From: Winogradskyella arenosi
Lineage (GTDB): Bacteria; Bacteroidota; Bacteroidia; Flavobacteriales; Flavobacteriaceae
Reading direction: 5' to 3'
DNA: 64,000 nt
Assembly: GCF_003337305.1 (NCBI RefSeq)
Contig: NZ_QPJO01000006.1
Location: 62,001 to 126,000 of the forward strand
Numbering within the stretch: the stretch's first letter is position 1; every line of letters begins with the position of its first letter. Below the pieces are notes generated by a model, which was given only the letters and a program-made list of their open reading frames with translations, had not been told where the DNA came from and did no database searches. A program made the translations under genes and the position numbers. This document shows positions 49,046 through 57,945 of this stretch, one piece after another.

Positions 49046-49417
49046 TTAGTAACTCGTTTCTATTTGGGTAACCTTTGCGTCTCCCCAAAGTTCTTCAATA
49101 TCGTAAAATTCTCTAATGTGTTTTTGAAACACATGCACAACAACGTTTACGTAATCCATCAAAACCCATTCAGCATTATCTGTCCCTTCAACATGCCAAG
49201 GCTTGTCTTTAAGGGATTTACTAACTTGTTTTTGAACGGAATTGACGATGGCGTTTACTTGTGTATTTGAAGAACCTTCACAAACAATAAAATAATCACA
49301 AACAGTATTTTCTATTTCTCGTAAATCTAATATTGTTATCTCTTTTCCTTTAACTTCCTCGATGCCTCCGATGATAGCTGTAATGAGTTGGTCTGTAGGT
49401 ATTTTATCTTTCGTCAT
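49046..49417 (-). CDS. rsfS: Ribosomal silencing factor RsfS
   Basis: A 123-residue protein that binds L14 and blocks subunit joining under starvation. Family parts are TILDLREIENTVCDYFIVCEG, KPWHVEGTDNAEWVLMDYVNVVVHVF and the ending YDIEELWGDAKV. Normal length. It precedes ftsH in the same unit; a -7 box is at 49438. Confidence 0.93.
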   Translation of the reverse strand: MTKDKIPTDQLITAIIGGIEEVKGKEITILDLREIENTVCDYFIVCEGSSNTQVNAIVNSVQKQVSKSLKDKPWHVEGTDNAEWVLMDYVNVVVHVFQKHIREFYDIEELWGDAKVTQIETSY

Positions 49418-49437
49418 TAATTTGTTATAATTTTATG

Positions 49438-49445
49438 CAAAGTTA
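49438..49445 (-). promoter_or_regulatory. Candidate -7 box (TAACTTTG) for rsfS-ftsH
   Basis: The minus strand reads TAACTTTG, 20 bases before the rsfS ATG at 49417. No clear -33 element at 17-19 bases. Confidence 0.45.
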
Positions 49446-49495
49446 TTATTTTTTTAGTTCTTGTAGGCGCATAATGTCATAAGAAAACTATAAAA

Positions 49496-49503
49496 TAAAT
49501 TTG
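49496..49503 (+). promoter_or_regulatory. Candidate -7 box (TAAATTTG) for birA
   Basis: An exact TAnnTTTG match ending eight bases before the birA ATG, so transcription would start almost at the start codon. Confidence 0.5.
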
Positions 49504-49511
49504 CGTATTAA

Positions 49512-50243
49512 ATGTACATAATCAAACTTAATGCCATTGACTCTACAAATAGCTATCTCAAAGATTTGGCAGCAGTGTCCTTACCCAAGGATTATACAGT
49601 AGTTGCGGCCGATTTGCAGACCAAAGGGAAAGGTCAAATGGGAGCAGAATGGCACGCTGAAGCGGGTAAAAACCTTACTGCTAGTGTGTTTAAAAGAATA
49701 CCAAATTTTAAAGTTACAGATCAGTTTTATATTAGTATGACGGTGGCTTTGGCCATAAGCACGGCTTTAAGTCACTTTAAAATTCCGCAATTACGGATAA
49801 AATGGCCCAACGACATTTTGTCAGCCAACCGTAAGATCTGTGGAATATTGATTGAAAATGTCATAAAAAATAACCAATTGCAGGGTTCTATTATCGGATT
49901 TGGACTCAATGTTAATCAGAAACTATTCGAGAATTTACCCCAAGCGTCGTCAATGAGTGTATTAACGGGGATATTATATAATAAAGATGAAGTACTTGCT
50001 GAAGTTTTAAAACAACTGCAAATTTATTTCGAGATTTTGGAATCGGGACAGTTAGAGGATCTGAAATATAAGTATGAAAGTCTACTGTTTAGAAAAGATA
50101 AACCCTCAACGTTTTTGGGGGCGGATGACCAGCGGTTTGCTGGAATAATTCAAGGCATTACGGAAACGGGACAGTTACAAGTTTGGACCGAGGATGACAT
50201 TATTAAATATTTCGATCTGAAAGAAGTAAAATTGTTATACTAA
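49512..50243 (+). CDS. birA: Biotin--[acetyl-CoA-carboxylase] ligase, no DNA-binding domain
   Basis: A 243-residue monofunctional ligase that links biotin to carboxylases via biotinyl-AMP. It starts directly at the catalytic domain (LNAIDSTNSYLKD). Substrate loops are QTKGKGQMGAEWHAEAGKNL near residue 37 and RIKWPNDILSANRKICGILIE near 95. The N-terminal winged helix of E. coli BirA is missing, so it cannot be the classical repressor. The usual GRGRxGRxW is altered to GKGQMGAEW, common in Bacteroidetes. Confidence 0.9.
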   Translation: MYIIKLNAIDSTNSYLKDLAAVSLPKDYTVVAADLQTKGKGQMGAEWHAEAGKNLTASVFKRIPNFKVTDQFYISMTVALAISTALSHFKIPQLRIKWPNDILSANRKICGILIENVIKNNQLQGSIIGFGLNVNQKLFENLPQASSMSVLTGILYNKDEVLAEVLKQLQIYFEILESGQLEDLKYKYESLLFRKDKPSTFLGADDQRFAGIIQGITETGQLQVWTEDDIIKYFDLKEVKLLY

Positions 50244-50265
50244 ATCCAAACTTATACGTCTTGCT

Positions 50266-50661
50266 TTAAATAGCGGTTTTCATTTTAGTGACTAAGGTTT
50301 CCATAAATTTACTAATAGGATTCTTAATCATCATGGCCATCATAGCATTAAAATCGCCTTCAAAATGTAATTGAACCTCTGTTTTTTGCTCGGCGACTTC
50401 GTTGATATCTGCAATTAAAGCGAAGTCTAATTTTCCACCTGCAGCACCTAAGACAATTTTAGAGTGGGGTACGGCTTCTTTTTTCTTTAAAATAATATCA
50501 GGCATGCCTTTTAGAGCAAATAAAAATTTATCCGTGTCTAAAACTTCAAATTTACTAATGTTTTCAGGCATTAAGCTTTCAAAGTTTTTAATGTCTGAAA
50601 GAAAATTAAAAGTGGTTTCTGCGGATTGGTCTAAAGTAACTTTAGGAGATTCTAATTTCAT
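50266..50661 (-). CDS. SRPBCC / START-like small protein
   Basis: A 131-residue protein with the START-like layout: an initial beta-strand (KLESPKVTLDQSAETTFNFL), DIKNFESLMPENISKFEVLD, and a long C-terminal helix (NPISKFMETLVTKMKTAI). Such proteins hold a hydrophobic cavity for lipids or other ligands. The substrate is unknown. It ends close to birA (convergent) and may be co-transcribed with pyrE upstream, 72 bases away. Confidence 0.75.
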   Translation of the reverse strand: MKLESPKVTLDQSAETTFNFLSDIKNFESLMPENISKFEVLDTDKFLFALKGMPDIILKKKEAVPHSKIVLGAAGGKLDFALIADINEVAEQKTEVQLHFEGDFNAMMAMMIKNPISKFMETLVTKMKTAI

Positions 50662-50733
50662 AGTTGTGTTTTATATGGTGAGTCTTAAAGCGTATTAAGA
50701 CTAACGACTTCTTTAAAAGATTGACGTTATAAT

Positions 50734-51378
50734 TTATTGTGGTGACCAAGCACTAGGGTTGGCATTCCACTTGGCTAAAATATTTTGTTGCTCAGTGGTA
50801 ATATAGTAGGTGTCTACGGCTTGCTCTAACAAGTTTTCATAATTACCTAAGGTATGCAATTCAACATCAGCCTCTTCAAAATTCTTTTTGGCAACATCAA
50901 ATCCATAAGAAAAGATGGCTACCATACCTTTAATGTTTACTTCAGCTTCTTTTAAAGCTTGAACGGCATTAAGGCTACTCATCCCGGTACTAATAAGGTC
51001 CTCTACGACGACAACGGTTTGTCCTTTTTCAATATACCCTTCAATTTGGTTTTGACGGCCGTGCTTTTTTGCTTCTGGTCTAACATATACAAAAGGCAAA
51101 TTTAAATATTCAGCAACGAGCGCCCCTATACCAATAGCGCCGGTAGCAACGCCAGCAATAACATCGGGCTTACCATAAAGGTCTTCTATGTTTTTAGCTA
51201 TAGTCGCGCGGATATAGTTTCTAATTTGTGGAAACGATAAAACAATTCTGTTATCGCAATAAATAGGAGATTTCCAGCCAGAAGCCCACGTAAACGGGTT
51301 TTCGGGTTGTAATTTTATAGCATTGATTTGCAATAAAACTTCGGCTGTTTTTTTGGCGGTGTCTTTGTTAAAAATCAT
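50734..51378 (-). CDS. pyrE: Orotate phosphoribosyltransferase
   Basis: A 214-residue enzyme that makes OMP from orotate and PRPP. The PRPP motif is TVVVVEDLISTGMSS near residue 118, and FVYVRPEAKKHGRQN the flexible loop. I set the start at ATG 51378 (MIFNKDTAKKTAEVLLQ). The longer frame would start upstream of the -7 box at 51383-51390 and adds a non-conserved stretch. carA is in the same window but not linked. Confidence 0.93.
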   Translation of the reverse strand: MIFNKDTAKKTAEVLLQINAIKLQPENPFTWASGWKSPIYCDNRIVLSFPQIRNYIRATIAKNIEDLYGKPDVIAGVATGAIGIGALVAEYLNLPFVYVRPEAKKHGRQNQIEGYIEKGQTVVVVEDLISTGMSSLNAVQALKEAEVNIKGMVAIFSYGFDVAKKNFEEADVELHTLGNYENLLEQAVDTYYITTEQQNILAKWNANPSAWSPQ

Positions 51379-51382
51379 ATTA

Positions 51383-51390
51383 CAAAAATA
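51383..51390 (-). promoter_or_regulatory. Candidate -7 box (TATTTTTG) for pyrE
   Basis: The minus strand reads TATTTTTG, ending five bases before the pyrE ATG at 51378, so the transcript would be leaderless. No good -33 element is seen. Confidence 0.45.
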
Positions 51391-51497
51391 ATGATTTTTC
51401 AATCTTAAGAAATTTTAAATTAATTAAATTTTCATTTCAAATACTTTCTCGAAAAAAATAATATTTTTACATATATAATGTTGAAACCAACTAAAGG

Positions 51498-52079
51498 ATG
51501 TACACAATATATGTGGGTGATAAACCCATCATTTTAACCACTGAGAATAAGAAAGAAACCGATTTTAAATCCTTTCTTTTAAAGTCCGTAAATATAGGCA
51601 AGGTCATAAAGACCTTAAACCGTACGGATTTAAAGGCTGTGCATTTAATTCATAAGAATGAAGAGAAGCTGCTTAAAAAGTTTTTAAAGCTTTTACCTAA
51701 TGTAGTCGCCGGAGGTGGAAAAGTCTATAACGATAAGAATGAGGTCTTGTTTATCTATAGAAATGATAAATGGGATCTTCCAAAAGGTAAGGCTGAACGT
51801 AAAGAAACCATTGAAGAAACGGCGATACGTGAAGTTGAAGAGGAAACAGGTGTTGAGGGCTTAAAAATAACAAAGCCTTTACAAACGACGTACCATATCT
51901 TTAAACGAAACGGAAAGCATAAGATAAAAGTCACCCATTGGTTTGAAATGAAAACGACTTTTAACGGTACCTTGTCGCCTCAAGAAAATGAAGGGATAAC
52001 TAAGGTCGAATGGCTAAATGAAAAAGCGTCTCAAGAAGCTTTAGAAAACAGCTACGCTAATATTCGTATTTTGGTGTAG
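51498..52079 (+). CDS. NUDIX hydrolase
   Basis: A 193-residue protein. The N-terminal ~65 residues form a separate region (YTIYVGDKPIILTTENKKE). The NUDIX box is complete: GKAERKETIEETAIREVEEE then TGV at about residues 95-117, preceded by NDKWDLPKGKAE. It hydrolyses a nucleoside diphosphate linked to another group; the substrate is unknown. It is divergent from pyrE. Confidence 0.87.
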   Translation: MYTIYVGDKPIILTTENKKETDFKSFLLKSVNIGKVIKTLNRTDLKAVHLIHKNEEKLLKKFLKLLPNVVAGGGKVYNDKNEVLFIYRNDKWDLPKGKAERKETIEETAIREVEEETGVEGLKITKPLQTTYHIFKRNGKHKIKVTHWFEMKTTFNGTLSPQENEGITKVEWLNEKASQEALENSYANIRILV

Positions 52080-52134
52080 GGCTTTTAAGTCTAAACCGAT
52101 AGTACTTCTCGTTTTAAAAATGTTTTGCCTTAAA

Positions 52135-52159
52135 CCGTTGCTTATATGAAAGGCAACGG
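52135..52159. terminator. Weak hairpin between the convergent NUDIX and M14 genes
   Basis: CCGTTGC (52135-52141) and GCAACGG (52153-52159) flank an 11-base loop. No T-run follows on the plus strand; on the minus strand a distant T-run is present. It may act as a terminator for one or both genes. Confidence 0.4.
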
Positions 52160-52189
52160 CATTAAAAGAATCTACTAAAACATAGGGCA

Positions 52190-53938
52190 TTACTCCGTAA
52201 TACGATATACCGGATACTGTAAGTGGGCCTTCTCATAATACTTACTTTGCTTGTGTAGCCAGTCTAATTGCGCATACCAATTGTTGGTAAACGCTTCATC
52301 ATAACTAACTTTTACATTAAATTCCATTTGTAAGTTGGGGTTGTTATTTAGAAGCTCTTCAGCTTTATCTTCCCATACATAAGGTGAAAACCCTTCCTTT
52401 TGCTGTAAAATAGTATCGAAGAAATTCCAATTAAAAAAAGAATCTACAGCCATAGGCTCTAAGGTTTCAATAAGATAACGTTGTGCATATTGATCTGTTG
52501 GAACCAAATAATCTCCTTTTCTGAAGGTCTTGTTTATTAAAGTTGAACTGACCTGAGTATTGTAATGCGCATAATGACCTTCATATGGTGTCTTTCTCGT
52601 GTCATAATTACTAATCTTATAAGATTCTACCGTAATAAGGGTGTCTTTAGATAAGGTTTGGTACTGCACATTATTACGATTTAATAAGCTTATGACGTGA
52701 TGCCAACCTTGTGAGATAACATAGGCTTTAGGTATGGTAACCGAATCTTTTGCTGTAAAATAATCTTGATAGGCGATAGGTCTAGTATAAGGTTCGTCTC
52801 GGTTATATTTTAAACGTTCTGCTCCGGTAAAATTGCTTGCAATAGTATGGCCTTCATAGCCTTTGAATTCTCGCGTTGATGATTTTATGCTGTCTACTTC
52901 CCATTGCAACGGGTAGCTTGCGCCTGCATACCATAAGTTCTGTTGTTCACGCTGAAGAGCTTTTATTTCAGAACTTTGTTCGTCTGTAATTTCAATCATA
53001 CTTTTTAGTAATTCATAGGTGCCTTCTACACGTTGCTTGTAAGGTTTAAGCATATGCGTTTCAACCATCATCCCTAAAGTGTTGAATAAAGATGTATAGC
53101 CGGTAGAATAACGAGGACTATCTAAAAATTGTGTAAAGCCTCTTTCAGGTGTCCGATTAAAAACATTAACGTAGGGCGTAATGTCCCAAGACTTTTTAGC
53201 TAGCTTTTCCTCTAAAGTAGGCATCATCGTTTTATGGATGTAGTTGCCCAAGGGGCCACCTAATTTATTGTGCTGTGTAAATAAATGGGTTAATGTATAT
53301 TGGTAATCGGCGCCATTACTCACATGAGTATCAATAAAAACATCGGGTTGTACCATGTGGAAAATTTCAGCAAAAGTTTGTGCGTTCTTGGTGTCCGACT
53401 TTATAAAATCACGATTTAAGTCATAGTTTCTAGCATTTCCTCTAAAGCCATAGGTTTCAGGACCATTTTGATTGGTTCTAGAGTTTGCATTTCTATTTAA
53501 ACTACCTCCAACATTATAAATAGGGATGGTAACAATAACCGTATTTGAGGGCGACTCTATTTTACCTTGGGCCAAATCTCTAAATAACATCATGGTGGCA
53601 TCAATACCGTCCGGTTCCCCAGGATGAATACCATTATTAATGAAGAGAATTTGCTGCTTCTGTCTTAAAACTTCAAAATCAGTAGGAGTGTCTGTACTAT
53701 TAAATGTAGCGACGTGTAAAGGTTTGCCGGCATCGGTTTCTCCTATCTCTTGTAATAAAATTTGAGGGTAGGTTTCAGCTAGAGCGTTATAATAGGTGAT
53801 GGTTTCTTGGTAAGTTGCCGTTTTTTGACCTTCACTTTGCTCAAAAACGGTAGTGAAATTGTAAGAAACTTCAGGTTTATCAACCTTATTTTTTTTACAA
53901 GCAACTAGTAATAAAGCGAGTACAAAGAGTTTTTTCAT
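52190..53938 (-). CDS. M14-family zinc carboxypeptidase-like lipoprotein
   Basis: A 582-residue periplasmic or surface lipoprotein. The signal peptide ends in a lipobox (LLVACKK, Cys14). The M14 zinc site is His105-x-x-Glu108 (IHPGEPDG) and His205 (DTHVSNG). Other parts are NRNANSRTNQNGPE with catalytic-region arginines and RDFIKSDTKNAQ. The C-terminal ~200 residues are a separate, unrecognised domain. It likely trims peptides or peptidoglycan, but the substrate is not visible. Convergent with the NUDIX gene. Confidence 0.85.
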   Translation of the reverse strand: MKKLFVLALLLVACKKNKVDKPEVSYNFTTVFEQSEGQKTATYQETITYYNALAETYPQILLQEIGETDAGKPLHVATFNSTDTPTDFEVLRQKQQILFINNGIHPGEPDGIDATMMLFRDLAQGKIESPSNTVIVTIPIYNVGGSLNRNANSRTNQNGPETYGFRGNARNYDLNRDFIKSDTKNAQTFAEIFHMVQPDVFIDTHVSNGADYQYTLTHLFTQHNKLGGPLGNYIHKTMMPTLEEKLAKKSWDITPYVNVFNRTPERGFTQFLDSPRYSTGYTSLFNTLGMMVETHMLKPYKQRVEGTYELLKSMIEITDEQSSEIKALQREQQNLWYAGASYPLQWEVDSIKSSTREFKGYEGHTIASNFTGAERLKYNRDEPYTRPIAYQDYFTAKDSVTIPKAYVISQGWHHVISLLNRNNVQYQTLSKDTLITVESYKISNYDTRKTPYEGHYAHYNTQVSSTLINKTFRKGDYLVPTDQYAQRYLIETLEPMAVDSFFNWNFFDTILQQKEGFSPYVWEDKAEELLNNNPNLQMEFNVKVSYDEAFTNNWYAQLDWLHKQSKYYEKAHLQYPVYRITE

Positions 53939-53977
53939 AACAGAGAATTTGAGCTAAATTTACTTATATTTATTGAC

Positions 53978-54346
53978 ATGAAGACCTATAAATTAAGCTT
54001 TGGGGAGATCAGTATTCTTAACCCTAAACTCGCGGAAGTTATTATTAACGAAGGCGTAATCATGGACGTTGACATAGTTGTAGATTATCATAAATTTCTC
54101 ATGGATCACCTTGAGGCACCCTTTACCCTCTTGGTAAATAAAAAACATTCGTATACCTATACGTTTGAAGCCCAAAAAAATATTGTTAATCACGATGTTA
54201 CTAAGGCTATTGCAGTGGTAAATAGGGTTTATGCCTCTAAATTGGCGACTGATGTTTTAATCAACATTAACAGAGAAAGTAAGTGGAATATAAAAACCTT
54301 TAGGGAACGTGAAGAGGCTTTAAAGTGGTTAGAAGAACAAGCTTAG
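53978..54346 (+). CDS. Small STAS-like / DUF protein of unknown function
   Basis: A 122-residue cytosolic protein. The sequence KTYKLSFGEISILNPKLAEVI and ATDVLININRESKWNIKTF followed by an EREEALKWLEEQ helix resemble the small STAS-like (SpoIIAA-like) proteins common in Flavobacteria that end with a 'f.ree A..WL' helix. It starts 39 bases after the start of the divergent M14 gene. No partner kinase or phosphatase is adjacent. Function is unknown. Confidence 0.65.
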   Translation: MKTYKLSFGEISILNPKLAEVIINEGVIMDVDIVVDYHKFLMDHLEAPFTLLVNKKHSYTYTFEAQKNIVNHDVTKAIAVVNRVYASKLATDVLININRESKWNIKTFREREEALKWLEEQA

Positions 54347-54414
54347 TTTTAACTTTATTTTCGCTTAAAAAATTATAACTTCGCATTTCATTATTTACCC
54401 CTATTTTATAATAA

Positions 54415-55347
54415 ATGCAACAAACAACAAATACGATATTGATGATTCGTCCTATCAACTTCAGGATGAATGAACAAACCGCAGTTAACAATTATTTTCA
54501 AGAAGATTTAGATCTTAAAAACGCAGAAATAAACGCCAAAGCTCAGGAAGAATTTGATGCTTTTGTTGAAAAATTAAGAGCGGTCGGAATTCAGGTTATT
54601 GTAGAAAATGATGACGTTTTAAACGATACGCCAGACTCTATTTTTCCTAACAATTGGGTGAGTTTTCATAGTAATGGTGATGTGGCCAAGTATCCTATGT
54701 TTGCAGAAAATAGAAGACGAGAACGTAGAGATGAAATTTTTGTAAGACTTGAAGAAGAAGGGTTTTTAATTGAGAATATTATAGACTATACTTCAGCAGA
54801 ACACGAAGGTTACTTTTTAGAAGGCACTGGGAGTGTTATTCTAGACCGTACCAATAGAAAAGCCTACTGTGCTTTATCACCTAGAGCGGATGAAGAATTG
54901 TTTATTGAATTCTGCGAAGATTTTGAATATAGTCCCGTTATTTTTACAGCCTACCAATCTGTAGATGGCGAACGCTTGCCAATTTACCATACCAATGTTA
55001 TGATGTGTATTGCAGATCAGTTTGCTGTGATTTGCTTAGATAGTATTGATGACAAAAAGGAGCGTAAAAATGTAGTGAAGAATTTAAAGCAAGAAGGAAA
55101 AGAAATCATTTCTATTACTGAAGCTCAAATGCACAATTTTGCTGGAAATATGCTACAATTGTTAGGAGCCAATGATAAGCAATATCTCGTAATGAGTGAA
55201 GCGGCACACCAGAGTTTAACAGCAACACAAGTGGCAAACATAGAAAAGTATTGCCCTATTATTTCGAGTTCTTTAGAGACTATTGAAACTTGTGGTGGCG
55301 GTAGTGCCCGTTGTATGATGGCAGAAGTGTTCTTGCCTAAAAAATAG
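54415..55347 (+). CDS. ctlX: CtlX-type citrulline-utilisation hydrolase (pentein fold)
   Basis: A 310-residue member of the amidinotransferase superfamily. It starts NTILMIRPINFRMNEQTAVN, the CtlX signature start. Features are SIFPNNWVSFHSNG near residue 78, EGTGSVILDRTNRKAYCALS near 138, and the nucleophile Cys300 in GGGSARCMMAEVF. CtlX-type enzymes were described as citrulline ureidases; by superfamily, arginine-related substrates are also possible. It lies 68 bases after the STAS-like gene. Confidence 0.82.
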   Translation: MQQTTNTILMIRPINFRMNEQTAVNNYFQEDLDLKNAEINAKAQEEFDAFVEKLRAVGIQVIVENDDVLNDTPDSIFPNNWVSFHSNGDVAKYPMFAENRRRERRDEIFVRLEEEGFLIENIIDYTSAEHEGYFLEGTGSVILDRTNRKAYCALSPRADEELFIEFCEDFEYSPVIFTAYQSVDGERLPIYHTNVMMCIADQFAVICLDSIDDKKERKNVVKNLKQEGKEIISITEAQMHNFAGNMLQLLGANDKQYLVMSEAAHQSLTATQVANIEKYCPIISSSLETIETCGGGSARCMMAEVFLPKK

Positions 55348-55392
55348 ATAAATAGATAGAAAAGAAACGAATTTAAAGCTTAGGTGTTAGGC

Positions 55393-57435
55393 TTAAGTTT
55401 TAAATTCTGACTTTGGGAGTTCAACGTAAAATTTACTTCCTACGTTTTCTATACTTTCCACCCAAATCTTACCATTATTAAGTTCTACTAAGTCCTTAGC
55501 AATAGAAAGCCCTAAGCCGGTACCTTTTTCATTTTTAGTGCCTTTGGTCGTAAAGTTTTTATGGGCTGCAAATAATTTGGAAATATTACCATGAGAAATA
55601 CCAACACCGGTATCTTCTATAGTAATACGACAGCTACCGTCGACCTCACGATTAGAAATGGTTATAACATCTCCTGTTCTGCTGAATTTAACCGCATTGG
55701 TAATTAAGTTCTGGATTACAATTTCTACCATACTACGGTCGGCATAAATTAAATCGTACTGCGATTCATCATTCAGAACAATGCGTTTGTTTTCTATCTT
55801 TTGTTCTACTAAGGCAATCTTAGTATGGAAGACTTCTTGTATGTTAAAAACTTCGGGTTTAGGTTCTAAACTTTGTAGTTGCGATTTGGACCAATTCAGT
55901 AAATTAAATAATAGGGAAGAGGCATTGTTCGCATTTTCGCTTAACTCCGGAATTAATTCAAAAAACTCTTCTTTAGAGATATTATCTTCAGTTAAGAGGT
56001 CTATAAACGCTTTTATTGAGGATATCGAATCTTTTAAGTCGTGAGATACAATAGAAAATAATTTATCTTTCACTTGGTTAACTTCTTCCAAATGTTGCGT
56101 TTTTTCTAATATGCTTTCCGTTTTTGTCTTCGCTTCAGCCAACTTGAGTTGATGGGCTTTAATAGCTTCTTTATGCGCTTTCAGTTTTAAGAGCGTAAAG
56201 GCTAAAAATAGCATTAACAACAAGGCAAGAGTTATAGAACTGTATAAAACATAAGGCTTATCTTTTGTTGGTACTGCAAGCTTTGTGTTGTCTGTAGTTT
56301 TTTTTGCATCTGAACTATTAGCAATAAGATCTAGGTGCTCAATATGCTTAGGAACAACGGGCATTTCTATTTTATTAAGTGTGGCTTTAAGCGCGTAATA
56401 TTTACTTTGCCAGGTAAAAGCTTTTTGGAAATTACCGCGTATAGAGTCTAAACTCGTACGGAGTTTATAGTTCTCTAAAAGTGCGGGATTGTGGTTAAGT
56501 TCTGTTGCAATACTATAGGCTTCACTTAACTGTTCTTCTGCAATACTAAGCTTGTTATTTTTAATATTTAAGTTTCCTACAGCATTTAACGCATCTAATA
56601 AACCTGCTTTATTATTGTATTTACGGTTATAGACTAAACCTTCGTTTAAATATTCTGAAGCTTTATCGTATTCTTTAAAATGTAAGTATTCTGTTCCTAT
56701 TTTTGGAAGAATTTCACCTCGTAATTTCTGATCTTCCAAAGGGTCTAAAAGTCCTAATGCATCTTCATAATAATGAATGGCTCTTCGGTGTTCTTGTAAA
56801 ACAGAATAAAGTTCCGCAATATTTATTGTTGTGGTTTTTATCCCTTCGGTATCTAGTATTTGTTTTCTAACCTCTAAGGTTTTAAAGTTAAACGCTATTG
56901 CTTCATCAATCTGGTTGATTTTATAATAGGCTTCGGCGAGATTATTATAGGCAGAACTCAGCTCGTGTTTTAAAGAGAGCGTTTCAAAAATATCGATAGC
57001 GGATAGCGAGTTTTGTAAGCCGGTTTTGTAATTGCCTCGCTTTAGTTCTATAAGGCCAATACGGTTACTTACACGCGCTACCCCTAAGGTGTCTTTTAAT
57101 TGTTGGTATAGATCTCTAGACTTTTCATAACTATCAATAGCATTGTAGTAATCATTACGATTGGCATAAATTAAAGCTCTGTAGTAACTGCTTTCGGCTA
57201 AACCTCTAGTGTAATGAAGTGTTTCAGAGAGTTTAGTAGTTTCATCAATAAAAAGTAAGGCCTTACTGTGGTGGTTGTTCTCGTAAAGTTCATTTATAAG
57301 CATAAGCGACACTTCTACTTTTGTAGTGTCGGCATTTAAGTAAGCTAATTGAATAGTGAGTCTATCTATTTTTTCATTTTGAGAAAAAACAGTAAACGAC
57401 AAGAGACAAACAGCTATGGTAAGGTACTGTTTCAT
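55393..57435 (-). CDS. TPR-sensor histidine kinase
   Basis: A 680-residue sensor kinase. I start it at ATG 57435 (MKQYLTIAVCLLSFTVFSQ, a signal peptide), since the longer frame begins upstream of the promoter at 57497-57526. Residues ~30-350 hold tandem TPR repeats in the periplasm (for example YNNLAEAYYKINQIDEAI). A transmembrane segment lies at ~395-419, then a coiled coil. The phosphoacceptor is His465 (SIVSHDLKDS), followed by N (LITNAVKFS), G1 (EDTGVGIS) and G2 (GTGLGLSI) boxes. There is no receiver or DNA-binding domain, and no partner regulator is adjacent. Confidence 0.92.
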   Translation of the reverse strand: MKQYLTIAVCLLSFTVFSQNEKIDRLTIQLAYLNADTTKVEVSLMLINELYENNHHSKALLFIDETTKLSETLHYTRGLAESSYYRALIYANRNDYYNAIDSYEKSRDLYQQLKDTLGVARVSNRIGLIELKRGNYKTGLQNSLSAIDIFETLSLKHELSSAYNNLAEAYYKINQIDEAIAFNFKTLEVRKQILDTEGIKTTTINIAELYSVLQEHRRAIHYYEDALGLLDPLEDQKLRGEILPKIGTEYLHFKEYDKASEYLNEGLVYNRKYNNKAGLLDALNAVGNLNIKNNKLSIAEEQLSEAYSIATELNHNPALLENYKLRTSLDSIRGNFQKAFTWQSKYYALKATLNKIEMPVVPKHIEHLDLIANSSDAKKTTDNTKLAVPTKDKPYVLYSSITLALLLMLFLAFTLLKLKAHKEAIKAHQLKLAEAKTKTESILEKTQHLEEVNQVKDKLFSIVSHDLKDSISSIKAFIDLLTEDNISKEEFFELIPELSENANNASSLLFNLLNWSKSQLQSLEPKPEVFNIQEVFHTKIALVEQKIENKRIVLNDESQYDLIYADRSMVEIVIQNLITNAVKFSRTGDVITISNREVDGSCRITIEDTGVGISHGNISKLFAAHKNFTTKGTKNEKGTGLGLSIAKDLVELNNGKIWVESIENVGSKFYVELPKSEFKT

Positions 57436-57727
57436 CTCAAATAGCGTTATAACAAATTGCGCTGTTTCGGTGTAAAAAACTTTTATAGAGGGATAGCAAA
57501 AGTAAGTTAACACAAAACAATAACAATCTTGTTAATGTTTGATTATTAGGCTTCATCAATGTTTGGGACATAAATTAATAGCAGACCAAAAGTGCTATTC
57601 TGAATGCAGATATGCTAATTATTAGGATTTAATACCAATATATTAGTTAAACTGACTAAAAATATTTCCTTAATTCCTAATAATGCAATATTAAATATAG
57701 ATTAAGAATTCTGAGTGTTTTCTTCGG
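57436..57727. other. Spacer upstream of the TPR kinase gene
   Basis: The first half holds the kinase promoter on the minus strand. The rest is AT-rich (ATACCAATATATTAGTTAAACT near 57632 contains a short imperfect inverted repeat, TTAGT...ACTAA). No frame with coding character was found until the TPR remnant that begins near 57728. Confidence 0.4.
57497..57526 (-). promoter_or_regulatory. Promoter of the TPR histidine kinase gene
   Basis: On the minus strand TTG (57526-57524), 19 bases, then TACTTTTG (57504-57497): a good Bacteroidetes promoter. The start would be near 57490, giving a leader of ~55 bases before the ATG at 57435. Confidence 0.7.
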
Positions 57728-57891
57728 GCTGATATCCCTGATAATAAAGCGGTTTGAAATAATGCGTTAGTTTTAGAACCTAAAGACGCTGCATTCTATA
57801 GACTTTATACAGCGCTTTGAAAAGTGATTTAGAGTCTGTAATACTCACCGAAACCGACTTCCTTAATTATGTGTCCACTGAGGAAGAATAA
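57728..57891 (+). pseudogene. Degraded remnant of a TPR-repeat protein
   Basis: Reading on the plus strand from 57728 gives ADIPDNKAV, a stop, then NNALVLEPKDAAFYRLYTAL and a stop at 57818-57820. A shift of frame at about 57808 continues for 23 residues to a stop at 57889. The piece DIPDNKAV / NNALVLEPKDAAFYR resembles a tetratricopeptide repeat (helix A ending, then 'LxPKDAxFYR'). One stop and one frameshift within ~55 codons mark a non-functional fossil. No promoter or start codon is linked. Chance is possible but the pattern is specific. Confidence 0.4.
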
Positions 57892-57905
57892 AATAATAAA
57901 ACTGC

Positions 57906-57913
57906 TATCTTTG
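57906..57913 (+). promoter_or_regulatory. Candidate -7 box (TATCTTTG) for argS
   Basis: An exact TAnnTTTG match 33 bases before the argS ATG. No TTTG is present at 17-19 bases upstream, so the -33 element is weak. Confidence 0.5.
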
Positions 57914-57945
57914 CCAACGTTTTAAAATAGATAATACGTCAAAAT

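Noticed and set aside
57436-57513. Longer N-terminus of the TPR kinase
   Set aside because: It would start upstream of the predicted transcription start, and the signal peptide begins cleanly at the next Met.
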